A stretch of DNA of 64,000 nucleotides from Saccharospirillum sp039982735 (GCF_039982735.1 NZ_JBDWXV010000018.1:62001-126000), one strand, 5' to 3'. Positions 7,426-17,237 are shown, numbered from the stretch's first letter. A program made the numbers and translations. The notes: generated by a model not told the origin, from the letters alone.

Positions 7426-8406
7426 ATGATGTCCAAACGTATGTTTGCCCTTGCGGCACTGTCTGCCTCTGTCATGACCGCCGGCGTTGCGATCGCCGAA
7501 GACCGGTCAGACTGGCCAACTAACTTTACTGTCGGAACGGCCAGCCAGGGCGGGACCTATTTCGCCTACGGCACAGGCTGGGCTAACTTTGTGGCAGAAA
7601 ACTTGGGTGTAAGCGGTGGATCGGAAATTACCGGCGGGCCGATGCAGAACATGGCGCTTGTTCATACCGGCGAAGTGGCGTTTGGCCTGACCACCATGGG
7701 CCCTGCTCGTGAGTCTATGGAAGGGAACAGTCCACTTGCCCCTGGCCTGATGATGGATAACGTCTGCGCCATGTTCCCCATGTACCAGACTCCGTTTTCC
7801 GTAACGGCGCTGTCTGACTCGGGCATTCAAAGCATCAGCGACATTCCTGCCGGTGCCCGCATTGGTTTTGGCCCTGCGGGTTCGACCTCTGACACCTATT
7901 TCCCGGCTATGCTGGAGACGCTTGGTGTGGACTTCGAACGCCGCAATGGTGGCTGGAGCGACCTGGGTACTCAGCTGCAGGATGGTTTGCTGGATGTGAT
8001 CGCGTTTGCCGCCGGTATTCCAATTCCTGCCGTCAGTCAGTTGGAAGTACAAACCGATGTGAACATTATTGAGTTCACCGAAGACGAGATGAACACTGTC
8101 ATGGCTGCGTTTCCGGTCTCCGAATTCAGTATTCCTGCCAGCACCTACACGACGCTGACCGAGGATGCGAGAGCGGTTTCCATGTGGAATTTTGCGATAG
8201 CAGATTGCTCACTGCCAGAAAGCTTTGTGTATGAAGCAACCAAGCTGACCATGGAAAACAATGATGACATGGTGTCTATCCATAACTCAGCCAGAAGCTC
8301 AATCCCTGCGAACTACGACAAAAATACCTTTATCCCGTTCCATGCCGGGGCAGCACGCTGGTTCAACGAAAATGGTTACACCATTGACGCCAGCCTGATC
8401 AAGTAA
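7426..8406 (+). CDS. TAXI family TRAP transporter solute-binding protein
   Basis: This 326-residue periplasmic receptor starts with a Sec signal peptide (cleavage near VAIAEDRSDW). The mature part opens with the TAXI signature FTVGTASQGGTYFAYGTGWA, where TRAP-associated extracytoplasmic immunoglobulin-like receptors have TAS-GGTYY, and continues with ITGGPMQNMALVHTGEVAFGLT. Such proteins deliver a solute to a sodium-driven TRAP permease; here the next gene encodes a fused TRAP permease. The substrate is unknown; TAXI systems have been linked to dicarboxylates or amino acids in other organisms. The ribosome binding site is CTGGAG, 5 bases before the first of two adjacent ATGs. Confidence 0.93.
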   Translation: MMSKRMFALAALSASVMTAGVAIAEDRSDWPTNFTVGTASQGGTYFAYGTGWANFVAENLGVSGGSEITGGPMQNMALVHTGEVAFGLTTMGPARESMEGNSPLAPGLMMDNVCAMFPMYQTPFSVTALSDSGIQSISDIPAGARIGFGPAGSTSDTYFPAMLETLGVDFERRNGGWSDLGTQLQDGLLDVIAFAAGIPIPAVSQLEVQTDVNIIEFTEDEMNTVMAAFPVSEFSIPASTYTTLTEDARAVSMWNFAIADCSLPESFVYEATKLTMENNDDMVSIHNSARSSIPANYDKNTFIPFHAGAARWFNENGYTIDASLIK

Positions 8407-8443
8407 TCATTCGGCTTTAATAAAAGCCTTTGTTCCAGAAACA

Positions 8444-8475
8444 GGGTGGCCTTTGGGCCACCCGTTTGCCTGTTT
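8444..8475 (+). terminator. Intercistronic hairpin after the TAXI receptor
   Basis: GGGTGGCC, TTTG, GGCCACCC form an 8-bp GC-rich stem followed by a T-rich stretch (GTTTGCCTGTTT). It probably lowers read-through so that the receptor is made in excess over the permease, a common arrangement in binding-protein operons. Confidence 0.6.
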
Positions 8476-8492
8476 GGGTATGGGTCAGACTT

Positions 8493-10679
8493 ATGACAAC
8501 TGAAAAAAACACCCCGGAGTCGACAGACGTCGAGTCCATTGACGATGTAGTTGTGGCGGCAGGGGTTGATGACGAACCGATTGAGCCTAATCGCCGGCAG
8601 TTTGTCGGCCCGATGCTGTGGCTGATCATGGCATTATCGATACTCTATTCAGCCTTTCACCTCTATACGTTGAACATCGCGCCGTTGGAAACCTGGGCAT
8701 TCCGGATTCTTCACGTTTGCGGTGCCTCTATTCTTGGTTTTATCCTGTTTTCCGGAGCTCGCTTTGTAGAGAGTGAGAAAGGTGAACAGGGCGCATCATG
8801 GACTACCTGGGCGGGGGTTGCCTTGCTGGTGCCAGCCTTTTATGTGCTGGTGCAAACGGCCATCATGCAAAATATTCTGTCTGGCGGCACCTTGCGCTTG
8901 CCGGTTGAGATGGAAACCTGGCGATTCGGCTGGCCACTGCTGGCCGTGACGGGCCTGGGCATTGTGCTGAGCTGGTTGCATCGTCGTGACAGAAGCGTGT
9001 TCTCTGTGCCAGATCTGGTATTGGTGGTATGCGCCATGTCGGTGGCCAGCTACCTGGTGATTGTCTTCAATACCTCCATTCGTATGAGCACAGGTACGTC
9101 GTTCGCACCGGTTGGTATTTCGTTCGCCGCCGTTGCCGGTACGGCGCTGATTTTTGAGCTGACGCGTCGCGTCGCGGGCTATGCGCTGGTGATTATTTCC
9201 CTGGTGTTCCTGGGCTATGTTTTCTTTGGTCCTTACCTGCCGGGCTTCCTCGGCTACCCCGGCCTGAGCGTGCAGCGCTTCTTCAGCCAGGTATATACCG
9301 ATGCTGGTGTCCTGGGGCCAACCACGGCTGTGTCATCGACCTACATTATTCTGTTCATTATATTTGCTGCCTTCCTGCAAGCGTCCAAGGTGGGTGACTA
9401 CTTTGTGAACTTCGCGTTTGCGATGGCCGGTCGCGCGCGTGGCGGCCCTGCCAAAGTGGCCATTTTTGCCTCCGGTTTGATGGGGATGATCAACGGCACC
9501 AGTGCCGGTAACGTGGTGTCCACCGGCTCGCTGACCATTCCGCTGATGAAGAAAGTGGGCTACAACAAGACATCAGCCGGTGCGGTTGAAGCGGCGGCGT
9601 CTACCGGTGGCCAGATTATGCCACCGATCATGGGTGCTGGTGCCTTCATCATGGCTGAGATTACCGGTATCCCTTATACGGAAATCGCGATCGCCGCCAT
9701 TATTCCGGCCATACTGTATTTTGCCTCGGTCTATTTCATGGTCGATTTGGAAGCGGCCAGAACGGGCATGCGCGGCATGCGCGACGATGAACTGCCTTCG
9801 CTGCGGCGCATGGTGCGCCAGGTGTATCTGTTTATCCCTATTATCATCCTGATCGGGGCTCTGTTTATGGGCTACTCGGTCATTCGCGCCGGTACCCTGG
9901 CGACGGTGTCAGCGGCGGTTGTCAGCTGGATTTCGCCGAACAAGATGGGCATAAAGTCGATTCTGAAGGCGCTTGAAATAGCCGCTTACATGTCGATACA
10001 GATCATTGTCGTCTGCGCTTGTGCCGGTATTATTGTCGCGGTTATTTCGCTGACGGGTGTGGGTGCACGCTTCAGTTCTCTGCTGCTGGGCGTGGCAGAA
10101 GCCAGCCAGCTGCTGGCCCTGTTCTTCGCCATGTGCATTTCCATTTTGTTGGGAATGGGTATGCCGACTACAGCGGCCTATGCCGTTGCGGCATCGGTGG
10201 TTGCGCCAGGCCTGGTGCAGATGGGTATCCCGGCATTGACGGCGCACTTCTTCGTGTTCTACTTCGCGGTAGTGTCTGCCATTACGCCTCCGGTGGCGCT
10301 GGCTTCCTATGCGGCGGCGGCGATATCCGGGGCCAAGGCCATGGAGACGTCCGTTGCGTCGTTTAAAATGGGTCTGGCTGCGTTCATTGTGCCCTTTATG
10401 TTCTTCTACAACAGTGCCCTGTTGATGGACGCAGAACCTTTGGCCATTATCCGTGCGCTGGTGACCGCGATTGTAGGTGTTTACTTGCTGTCGTCGGGTG
10501 TACAGGCCTGGTTCTTGCGGTACGCCGCGCCCTGGTACCTGCGCATTTTGTTGATCATTGCGGCGTTCTTGATGATAGAAGGCGGTATCTATACTGACCT
10601 GGCAGGCGTTGCGGCCGGTGCCATCGCTTTCTTTGTGCAGAAGGTGATCAACGGGCGCCTGGTTCAAACCCAGCCCTGA
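8493..10679 (+). CDS. TRAP transporter permease, fused 4TM/12TM subunits (TAXI type)
   Basis: This 728-residue inner-membrane protein fuses the small (DctQ-like) and large (DctM-like) TRAP permease subunits, as is usual in TAXI systems. A 50-residue charged N-terminal tail precedes the first membrane segment; about 16 or more hydrophobic segments follow. The large-subunit hallmark GLMGMINGTSAGNVVSTGSLTIP and the repeat AAASTGGQIMPPIMGAGAF, with a second half MGMPTTAAYAVAASVVAPGL, are evident. The start at 8493 (MTTEKNTPES) is preferred because an upstream ATG at 8430 would place the intercistronic hairpin inside the coding region. It transports the ligand of the preceding receptor using an ion gradient. 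Confidence 0.93.
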   Translation: MTTEKNTPESTDVESIDDVVVAAGVDDEPIEPNRRQFVGPMLWLIMALSILYSAFHLYTLNIAPLETWAFRILHVCGASILGFILFSGARFVESEKGEQGASWTTWAGVALLVPAFYVLVQTAIMQNILSGGTLRLPVEMETWRFGWPLLAVTGLGIVLSWLHRRDRSVFSVPDLVLVVCAMSVASYLVIVFNTSIRMSTGTSFAPVGISFAAVAGTALIFELTRRVAGYALVIISLVFLGYVFFGPYLPGFLGYPGLSVQRFFSQVYTDAGVLGPTTAVSSTYIILFIIFAAFLQASKVGDYFVNFAFAMAGRARGGPAKVAIFASGLMGMINGTSAGNVVSTGSLTIPLMKKVGYNKTSAGAVEAAASTGGQIMPPIMGAGAFIMAEITGIPYTEIAIAAIIPAILYFASVYFMVDLEAARTGMRGMRDDELPSLRRMVRQVYLFIPIIILIGALFMGYSVIRAGTLATVSAAVVSWISPNKMGIKSILKALEIAAYMSIQIIVVCACAGIIVAVISLTGVGARFSSLLLGVAEASQLLALFFAMCISILLGMGMPTTAAYAVAASVVAPGLVQMGIPALTAHFFVFYFAVVSAITPPVALASYAAAAISGAKAMETSVASFKMGLAAFIVPFMFFYNSALLMDAEPLAIIRALVTAIVGVYLLSSGVQAWFLRYAAPWYLRILLIIAAFLMIEGGIYTDLAGVAAGAIAFFVQKVINGRLVQTQP

Positions 10680-10730
10680 TGACGCAATGCCAATGAAGGC
10701 GGGCTGATTTAGCCGCGCCGAAGCGGATAT

Positions 10731-10770
10731 CAACCCGCAAGTCGACTCCGGCTTGCGGGTTGTTTTGTTT
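10731..10770 (+). terminator. Rho-independent terminator of the TAXI operon
   Basis: CAACCCGCAAG and CTTGCGGGTTG pair over 11 bp around a 10-base loop and are followed by TTTTGTTT. It ends the receptor-permease operon before the histidine kinase gene. Confidence 0.85.
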
Positions 10771-10891
10771 AGGGCGTCGGTGATTGGGCGGCCGGTTCAA
10801 CCTGGTCACTGTCGGGCAGTAATTCGGGTAGAATTGGCTGATTGTTAAACGCGTTAGCTGACACCTCCACGAACTGTAATGGGAACCGAGC

Positions 10892-12715
10892 ATGAAATAC
10901 CGTACCTGGGGTCTGTTGTTGTTTGTGCTGACCTGTCTGGTGTCCTGGGTTCTGGGCTCTTGGGTGGGGTATCGGCAGGTGGAGCGGGAAAGTCTGGATG
11001 AATCCTTCCGGTACTCCCAACTGGTCGCCAACGAACTGAACCGCTACCGGCCCATCCCGGAGCTGATGGCGCAGCATCCGGTGATGCTGGACGTGCTGCG
11101 CGATCCGGGTAATCCGGATCTGGTGCTGGCGGCCAATGAAGAAATGAAACGCATGGCGACCATTGTCGCCAGCTCCGACGTCTATCTGATGAACACCAAC
11201 GGGCTGACGATTGCCGCCAATAATTATGAGTTGCCGACCAGTTTTATCGGACGCAACTTTGCGTTTCGCCCCTACTTTTTTGAAGCCATGGAGCGCAATG
11301 GCGATGCGCTGTATTACGCCCTCGGTATTACCACCAATGAACGCGGGCTGTACTTTTCGCACACAGTAACCTCAGATCAGGAACCCGATCGGCCACTGGG
11401 TGTGATCGCGGTAAAAATTCAGGTCAACGAGCTGGAATCGCAGTGGCGTCGTCCAGAATCCTTTTCGGTGGCCGAGATGGTGGTGCTGGACCTCGATGGC
11501 GTCAGCTTTCTGGCCAGCCGCCCGAACTGGCTCTATCGGGCGTTCGAACCCATTTCTGATCAGCGCCTGGCTGATATTCGGGCGCAACGCCGGTATTTCG
11601 ATGAACCTCTGACGCCCATTCCCAAGGCCGAGCGTGGCCGCCCCTGGGGGGTGGGTGAACAGTCGGTTCGGGTGGCCATCAATACCGGTAACAATCAGCA
11701 GGAATACCTCAGTGTCGATACTCCCTTACCGCAACTGGACTGGACACTCAGGGTGCTGATTGGTACCGATCAGGTACTCTGGACGCAGGTGCAGTTTTTA
11801 ATCGCCGGAACTCTGGTTTACCTTGGCTGCTTTCTGACCTGGCTTTACCTGCGTGAACGGTACCGGCGCGAAGCCGAACTGGCCGAGAGGGGTGTACAGT
11901 TGGAGCATCGGGTAGCCGCACGCACTGCGGATCTCGAAGCCTCGAACCAGCAGCTCAAAGCTGAAATCCACGAACGGGAAAGGGCCGAGAAAGAACTTAA
12001 GGAAACCCAGCAGGAGCTGATTCAGGCCGCCAAGCTGGCGGTGCTGGGCCAGATGTCAGCCGGGCTCAATCACGAAATGAACCAGCCGTTAACCGCCATC
12101 CAGGCCTATGCGCGCAACAGCCAGCGTTTTCTTGAACGTGGTGATTCGCAAACGGTACAGTCCAACCTGGGTGAAATTGTTGGGTTGTGTGACAAAATGG
12201 CCGAACTGACCCGCCAGTTCAAGGTCTTCGCGCGCAAATCGGAAGGCCCACCTTCCACGGTCGATTTGCGCTTGCCCATCGACGCTGCGCTAAAAATCAT
12301 TCAGGCTCAGGACCACAGTGACAGTGTTCAGATCGACTGGCAACGGCCAGACTTTCCGGCTTTTGTGCATGGCGACCTGATTCGTATCGAGCAGGTGCTG
12401 GTGAATCTTGTGGCCAATGCGTTACATGCTGTCGAGTCGAGCGAGTCACCGACGGTAACGGTGCAACTGGTTACAAAACCAATGCACTGGGTGTGCCGGG
12501 TGCTGGATAACGGTCCGGGTTTGCCAGCCAATACCGAACAGTTATTCGAACCTTTTTTTACCACCAAATCCCTGAAGCAGGGGTTGGGTTTGGGGTTGTC
12601 CATATCGCGGCAAATTGTTGATGCGCTCGGCGGGCAATTGACCGGACGCAACCGGACCGATGCCCGGGGGGCTGAGTTTATTGTAGAGCTGAATCGAAGA
12701 GAGACGTCGGAATGA
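10892..12715 (+). CDS. DctB-like sensor histidine kinase
   Basis: This 607-residue membrane kinase has an N-terminal membrane helix (about 5-25), a periplasmic double-Cache region (about 26-285) with a segment SDVYLMNTNGLTIAANNYEL typical of DctB sensors, a second helix (about 292-312), a coiled coil and a kinase core. The H-box is LGQMSAGLNHEMNQPLTAIQ with the phosphoryl-accepting histidine; the N box (VLVNLVANALHAV), G1 (DNGPGLP) and G2 (GLGLGLSISRQIV) are intact. DctB proteins sense C4-dicarboxylates and phosphorylate DctD. The stop overlaps the regulator start by 4 bases (ATGA). Its likely target is the sigma-54 promoter before the upstream TRAP operon. Confidence 0.92.
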   Translation: MKYRTWGLLLFVLTCLVSWVLGSWVGYRQVERESLDESFRYSQLVANELNRYRPIPELMAQHPVMLDVLRDPGNPDLVLAANEEMKRMATIVASSDVYLMNTNGLTIAANNYELPTSFIGRNFAFRPYFFEAMERNGDALYYALGITTNERGLYFSHTVTSDQEPDRPLGVIAVKIQVNELESQWRRPESFSVAEMVVLDLDGVSFLASRPNWLYRAFEPISDQRLADIRAQRRYFDEPLTPIPKAERGRPWGVGEQSVRVAINTGNNQQEYLSVDTPLPQLDWTLRVLIGTDQVLWTQVQFLIAGTLVYLGCFLTWLYLRERYRREAELAERGVQLEHRVAARTADLEASNQQLKAEIHERERAEKELKETQQELIQAAKLAVLGQMSAGLNHEMNQPLTAIQAYARNSQRFLERGDSQTVQSNLGEIVGLCDKMAELTRQFKVFARKSEGPPSTVDLRLPIDAALKIIQAQDHSDSVQIDWQRPDFPAFVHGDLIRIEQVLVNLVANALHAVESSESPTVTVQLVTKPMHWVCRVLDNGPGLPANTEQLFEPFFTTKSLKQGLGLGLSISRQIVDALGGQLTGRNRTDARGAEFIVELNRRETSE

Positions 12716-14082
12716 CTGCCATTGATGTAATGTTTATTGACGATGAATCGACGCTACGGCAGGTCATGTTACAGACGCTGGCGCTGGAAGACTTAACGGC
12801 ACGGGGCTATGCGGACGGTGCCTCGGCCCTGGCCGAGCTCAAACCGGATTTTCAGGGCGTGGTGCTGTGCGACTATCACATGCCCGGGCTCGATGGACTG
12901 GGCGTGCTGAACCGGGTACGGGCCATTGATGAATCCATTCCGGTCATCATGCTAACGGGTCAGGGCGACATCAGCACGGCGGTTACGGCGATGCAGCAGG
13001 GTGCCTATGATTTCATCGAAAAACCGTTCAATCACGATGAATTGATTGAGTTGCTCAAACGTGCGATCGAAAAGCGGCAACTGGCGCTCGAAAACCGCAT
13101 GCTGAAGGCGCAGCTGCGGCAATTTGTACGCCCGGGCCCGCGCTTGCTGGGCGGTGAGTCGGCGAGCATGAAACGGGTGATGTCGATGCTCGATAGTCTG
13201 GCCGAAACCTCGGCCGATATGTTGTTGCATGGCGAGACAGGCTCCGGCAAGGATGCTATCGCCCGCTACATTCATGAGACCAGCCCGCGCAGCCAGCACA
13301 ACTTTGTTGCTATCAATTGCGGTGCCGTGCCCGAAAACCTGATTGAAAGTGAACTCTTTGGCCATGAAGCAGGCGCTTTCACCGGCGCTGACAAAAAACG
13401 CATCGGCAAATTCGAACATGCCCACAAAGGCACCATTTTTCTGGATGAGCTGGAAAGCATGCCGTTGCCGCTGCAGGTAAAACTGCTGCGGGTTCTGGAA
13501 GAGCGCAAGGTGGAGCGACTGGGCAGCAACACCAGCATCGATGTCGATGTACGCATCATCGCGGCGACCAAAACCGATTTGAAAAAGCTGAGCGAACAGG
13601 GTGATTTTCGGGAAGATCTCTATTACCGGCTGAACGTTATACAAATCGATATTCCCCCACTGCGCGAACGCAAGGAAGACATTCCCATGCTGTTCCATCA
13701 CTTCGCGCTGATCGCAGCCGCCCGCTATGACCGGGAAAGCATTCCGCTCAATACCCAGCAAGTTGGTCAGCTGTTACGTCACAGCTGGCCCGGCAATGTC
13801 CGTGAATTGCGCAACCGGGCCGAACGCTATGTGCTGATGGGCCCGAGCGCCCTGGAAGATTCCGAGAGCTCCTATTCAACCGAGGTGGCGGGCCGACAAA
13901 CACTGGCCGAGCTGGTTGATGCCTTCGAGCGTTCAGTGCTCGAGAATGCGTTGCAGGCATGCCAGGGCAGTATAAAAGACACCATGGTCCACTTGGGGCT
14001 GGCGCGCAAAACACTTTATGACAAGATGAAAAAGCACGGCCTCGACAAGGCCCGGTTCAAGGACGATGGTGGCACTGACTAG
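12712..14082 (+). CDS. Sigma-54-dependent response regulator, DctD/NtrC family
   Basis: The 456-residue protein has a receiver domain (1-120; acidic pair DDE near residue 10, phosphorylation Asp in CDYHMPG about residue 54, conserved Lys in EKPF), a central AAA+ sigma-54 interaction domain (about 145-375) and a C-terminal Fis-type helix-turn-helix (about 405-450; LGLARKTLYDKMKKHGL). Walker A is GETGSGKD, the sigma-54-contacting loop is GAFTGA and Walker B is GTIFLDELESM. It would activate -24/-12 promoters when phosphorylated by the adjacent kinase, most likely the one at 7259. Confidence 0.94.
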   Translation: MTAIDVMFIDDESTLRQVMLQTLALEDLTARGYADGASALAELKPDFQGVVLCDYHMPGLDGLGVLNRVRAIDESIPVIMLTGQGDISTAVTAMQQGAYDFIEKPFNHDELIELLKRAIEKRQLALENRMLKAQLRQFVRPGPRLLGGESASMKRVMSMLDSLAETSADMLLHGETGSGKDAIARYIHETSPRSQHNFVAINCGAVPENLIESELFGHEAGAFTGADKKRIGKFEHAHKGTIFLDELESMPLPLQVKLLRVLEERKVERLGSNTSIDVDVRIIAATKTDLKKLSEQGDFREDLYYRLNVIQIDIPPLRERKEDIPMLFHHFALIAAARYDRESIPLNTQQVGQLLRHSWPGNVRELRNRAERYVLMGPSALEDSESSYSTEVAGRQTLAELVDAFERSVLENALQACQGSIKDTMVHLGLARKTLYDKMKKHGLDKARFKDDGGTD

Positions 14083-14154
14083 GTTTCGTTGCCAGCCTTT
14101 GTCCTTCCCTCGAGTCGAGTTCAGAGTGGGGTCTAAGGGTGTAGCCATGAACCC

Positions 14155-14266
14155 GCACAGGGTGGCAGGGTTGCTCTTGCGAGGGCGCCGTGAATACGTC
14201 CATGTAGGCTTAACTTCGGCATCCATGCCTCAGATACCCCCGCAAGAACAACCCTACCACCCTGCG
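14155..14266 (+). repeat. Long inverted-repeat element, copy R2 (variant)
   Basis: Arms of about 30 nt (from 14155 and up to 14266) pair well, e.g. GGTGGCAGGGTTG with CAACCCTACCACC, and CTTGCG with CGCAAG. The interior (CGTGAATACGTCCATGTAGG...GGCATCCATGCC) is a diverged version of the interior of R1 and R3-R6. It lies downstream of the response regulator gene, back to back with R3. Confidence 0.7.
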
Positions 14267-14328
14267 CTAGTCTAGGATGAGCTTAAAAACCTTGGTTACT
14301 TAAGTTTCGGAAATGGCTCAATAGACTA

Positions 14329-14456
14329 GCGCCAGCTGCCTGGGGTGCTCCTGTGGGGAAGTCCGCAGCAAGGATGCTGCGGCCTAGGCCCGAGACGTCG
14401 GACCGCCATGGACAGATTTACGCCGACCCCACAGGAGTACCCCAGGTAGCTGGCGC
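14329..14456 (-). repeat. Long inverted-repeat element, copy R3
   Basis: Two 30-nt arms (14329-14358 and 14427-14456) are inverted copies with only two mismatches, including CTCCTGTGGGG with CCCCACAGGAG. The inner hairpin is CCGCAGCA/TGCTGCGG. Relative to R1, R4 and R5 it is in reverse orientation, and it carries roughly 14 extra bases in the interior compared with R6. With R2 it fills most of the 415-bp gap between two convergent genes. Confidence 0.8.
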
Positions 14457-14497
14457 GGGCCAAAACCACTCAGCACCCCCGAACTCCGAAGCCTGAG

Positions 14498-16744
14498 TTA
14501 CTTGCTGGTGTGGGTGTAGGTTCCGTCCCAGTCTGGCGGCACGCCTTCGGCTTCCAGGTCGGTTAGCCGATTCAGGTAGACCTGATACAACGCAGGGCTC
14601 TGGCTCTGGTTTATCAGTTCGTTTAGTTTCTTGCGGGTGAGCGCCCAGTTCCGGTTCAGGTAGGTTTGGTAGGTGTCTGCCCAGAGGGTCAGTTCCTGGT
14701 GCCACTCATCTGAGAGCACTTCACGTGGCGCGATTGGCTCATAGACGGATACCGGCTCCAACTTGCCCTTGACCCGAATGCGGTCGATGGGGCGGAAAGC
14801 CCAGCCGTCAATGGCGGCGTAAGTTTCCGGGCCGACCAGGATTTTTACGCCGTAGAATTTGGTCAGCCCTTCAAGGCGCGCCCCCAGGTTGACCGCGTCG
14901 CCGAGCACAGTATAGGCACGGCGGAAATGGGAGCCCATGTCACCGACGTTCATGGGGCCGGTGTTCAGGCCGATGCCGACGTCGATGGTGGGGTAGCCCA
15001 AACGGTTCAGTTCGGGGTTCAGTGTTTTCAGAGTATTAATCATATCAACCGCGGCTTCGAGTGCATGGCGAGCGTGGTCGGGGTCTTTCAGTGGGGCGCC
15101 CCAGAACGCCATCACCATGTCCCCGACGTATTTGTCGATGGTGCCCTGGTGGTTGAAGATCGATTCGGTAATGGGGGTGAAGTACCGGTTCAGCAGATCC
15201 TTCAGTTCGGTTGCATCCAGCGATTCCGAGATGGTAGTGAAAGATCGAATATCGGAAAACAGCACTGTCATGTCCCGTGTTTCACCGGCAAAGCCGAACT
15301 CGTTTGGGTGGGCGAGCATGTGGTCGATATGGGCCTGCGGTACATACTGGCCAAACACCGAACTGATGTGCTGTTTGGTCCGCCGCTCGCCCAGAAAACC
15401 CTGAAGTAAATGTAGGGCACTGAGGCCGATGGTCAGCAGTAGGCTGCTGGCCAGTGGCAGCGCCACTTTTTGCTGTTGCCAGAAATAAAAGTTCAGCCCG
15501 ACCAGTAAGGCCAGCAGGATCAGCGTGGCCGATACCAGGCCAAGGGGCCCGATACGGCTGGAAATGACTGAATAGATGACACCCAGAGTCAGCAGGATCA
15601 GCGCTGTCAGGGTGTGGGCGATATCCGGTGTGTAGGGGAAGTCTCCGGCGAGTAGGGCGTTGAGCAGGGTTGCGTGAATTTCGACACCGGGGAACTGCGT
15701 GCCCACCGGTGTTGTGCGCAAGTCAGCAAGTCCAACCGAGGATGTCCCGATCAGAACCAGGGCATTGTCCAGAACACCCGGTTCAGTGCGCTGGTTGAGT
15801 ACATCGGTTGCCGACAGGTAAGGGAACTGACCCTGCGCGCCGAGGTAGGGAATCAGCACCCGGCCGGCTACATCGGTGCGAATGCGCTGGTCGGCAAATT
15901 GCAGCCAGTTGATGACGTCGAGCTGGTCGTTATATCGGGCAACCGACAGGTCGATACCTTCGATAAAGTAGTATGCCAGACCCATAGCCAGCGAGAGTGA
16001 CGGGTAAAGCGCGCTTTCATACTGGGTGATCAGCGGTGCGCTGCGCAGCACACCATCGCCGTCGATGGCAGGAACGATAAAGCCAGCCCCTACCGCAGCA
16101 TCCTGTAACACGGGCAGTGCGCCCGTATAACCCTGGGCTTGCACCGCCAGCAGCCGCTCGGCCTGTTCCGGGCTGAGCGAGTAGACCGGCGCGGGTAGTT
16201 GGCCGGTGCGGGTTGCCGCCTGCTCATGAAACAGAAACGGCATGACGACATCGACACTGGCAAAGGTGTCTGCCAGTTGCTGGTCGTATTCCGTCAGTTC
16301 GACAAAAGGTGCCAATGCCTTTGCTATGGCCTCATCGCCTTCCTGGCGGGCTTGCAGCTGCAACCGCCGGGTCGGGTTTTCCTGAGGTTCGGACATCAGG
16401 ATGTCGTAGGCGATCACGACTGCGCCGGCGTCCGTCAGGTTGCGGGTCAGGGTGGCCAGTTTGTCTCTGGACCAGGGCCAGCGGCCTTCGGCGAAGAGGC
16501 TGGCTTCATCGATGTCGACGATGACAATATTGGCGTCGCTGCGGGCAAAGTGCTCATGGCTGTTGAGCAGGTTGAAGCGCCAGTCGTACAAGAGGTAATC
16601 GAGCCGTTTGATCAGCGACGTTTGGTCGTATCGGCCTTGCAGTAACTGATATCCGGCCAGTGACAGCGTTATCAGGATGCCCAGCAGCAGCGCGCCCCAG
16701 CGTAACCCCCGGGGAGTAATAGTCGGTGATGTTGGCCATGCCAT
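14498..16744 (-). CDS. CHASE2 domain adenylate/guanylate cyclase
   Basis: This 748-residue membrane cyclase has a first helix (about 14-32), a large extracytoplasmic CHASE2 sensor (about 45-340; SDANIVIVDIDEASLFAEGRWPWSRD is typical), three hydrophobic segments (about 355-440) and a class III nucleotide cyclase domain (about 485-660). Catalytic features include TVLFSDIRSFTTISE (metal-binding Asp), DKYVGDMVMAFWGAP (second metal Asp) and GIGLNTGPMNVGDMGS. The product is probably cAMP, judging by family, but substrate selectivity is not proven. No associated kinase or effector gene adjoins it. It converges with the two-component genes across elements R2 and R3. Confidence 0.93.
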   Translation of the reverse strand: MAWPTSPTITPRGLRWGALLLGILITLSLAGYQLLQGRYDQTSLIKRLDYLLYDWRFNLLNSHEHFARSDANIVIVDIDEASLFAEGRWPWSRDKLATLTRNLTDAGAVVIAYDILMSEPQENPTRRLQLQARQEGDEAIAKALAPFVELTEYDQQLADTFASVDVVMPFLFHEQAATRTGQLPAPVYSLSPEQAERLLAVQAQGYTGALPVLQDAAVGAGFIVPAIDGDGVLRSAPLITQYESALYPSLSLAMGLAYYFIEGIDLSVARYNDQLDVINWLQFADQRIRTDVAGRVLIPYLGAQGQFPYLSATDVLNQRTEPGVLDNALVLIGTSSVGLADLRTTPVGTQFPGVEIHATLLNALLAGDFPYTPDIAHTLTALILLTLGVIYSVISSRIGPLGLVSATLILLALLVGLNFYFWQQQKVALPLASSLLLTIGLSALHLLQGFLGERRTKQHISSVFGQYVPQAHIDHMLAHPNEFGFAGETRDMTVLFSDIRSFTTISESLDATELKDLLNRYFTPITESIFNHQGTIDKYVGDMVMAFWGAPLKDPDHARHALEAAVDMINTLKTLNPELNRLGYPTIDVGIGLNTGPMNVGDMGSHFRRAYTVLGDAVNLGARLEGLTKFYGVKILVGPETYAAIDGWAFRPIDRIRVKGKLEPVSVYEPIAPREVLSDEWHQELTLWADTYQTYLNRNWALTRKKLNELINQSQSPALYQVYLNRLTDLEAEGVPPDWDGTYTHTSK

Positions 16745-16865
16745 AACGCGGTACTACCTTGAGTGGCTTGTCGTGGTTAGTCATCAGGATATGGTAAAGT
16801 GTCGCTGGTGTCCCGCGTACTGGCCAGTAACGGCGGTAAACGATATTGCCCGGGAGGGTTCTTTT

Positions 16866-17237
16866 TTGACGATCAACTGGCGCCGTTTAGTGTCGCCCAC
16901 CGTGATCCGGACCTTGTTCTGGGTTTTGTTCCTGACCATCATTGTCTTGTCGCTCGCGCCACTGGGGCACCCCGAGTTCTCCCCCAACGACAAGCTGAAC
17001 CATCTGCTTGGCTGGGGTGCGCTGGGCATGTTGGCCTGCCTTGGCTGGTCAGCCCGCTGGCGGCTGATACTGGCGCTCTGGTGCGCCAGCTTTGCGCTAG
17101 AGGGCGCCCAGGGGCTAACCGGCTATCGGATGTTCAGCGTTGCCGATGCGATCGCCAATGGCGCGGGGTTGCTGATCGGTCTGGCGCTTGTCTCTTTGTG
17201 GGACCGACTGACGCTTCGCATTAACCCGACTCACTGA
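16866..17237 (+). CDS. VanZ-like family protein
   Basis: This small membrane protein (123 residues) has three or four hydrophobic segments and the VanZ-like pattern NDKLNHLLGWGALGML...FALEGAQGLTGYRMFSVADAIANGAGLLIG. Its biochemical role is unknown; VanZ relatives are linked to glycopeptide resistance but most are uncharacterised. The start is a TTG at 16866 with a strong GGAGGG 7 bases upstream; an in-frame ATG at 16677 would add a 63-residue leader unlike the family. It is divergent from the cyclase and 9 bases upstream of mgsA, probably in one operon. Confidence 0.75.
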   Translation: MTINWRRLVSPTVIRTLFWVLFLTIIVLSLAPLGHPEFSPNDKLNHLLGWGALGMLACLGWSARWRLILALWCASFALEGAQGLTGYRMFSVADAIANGAGLLIGLALVSLWDRLTLRINPTH

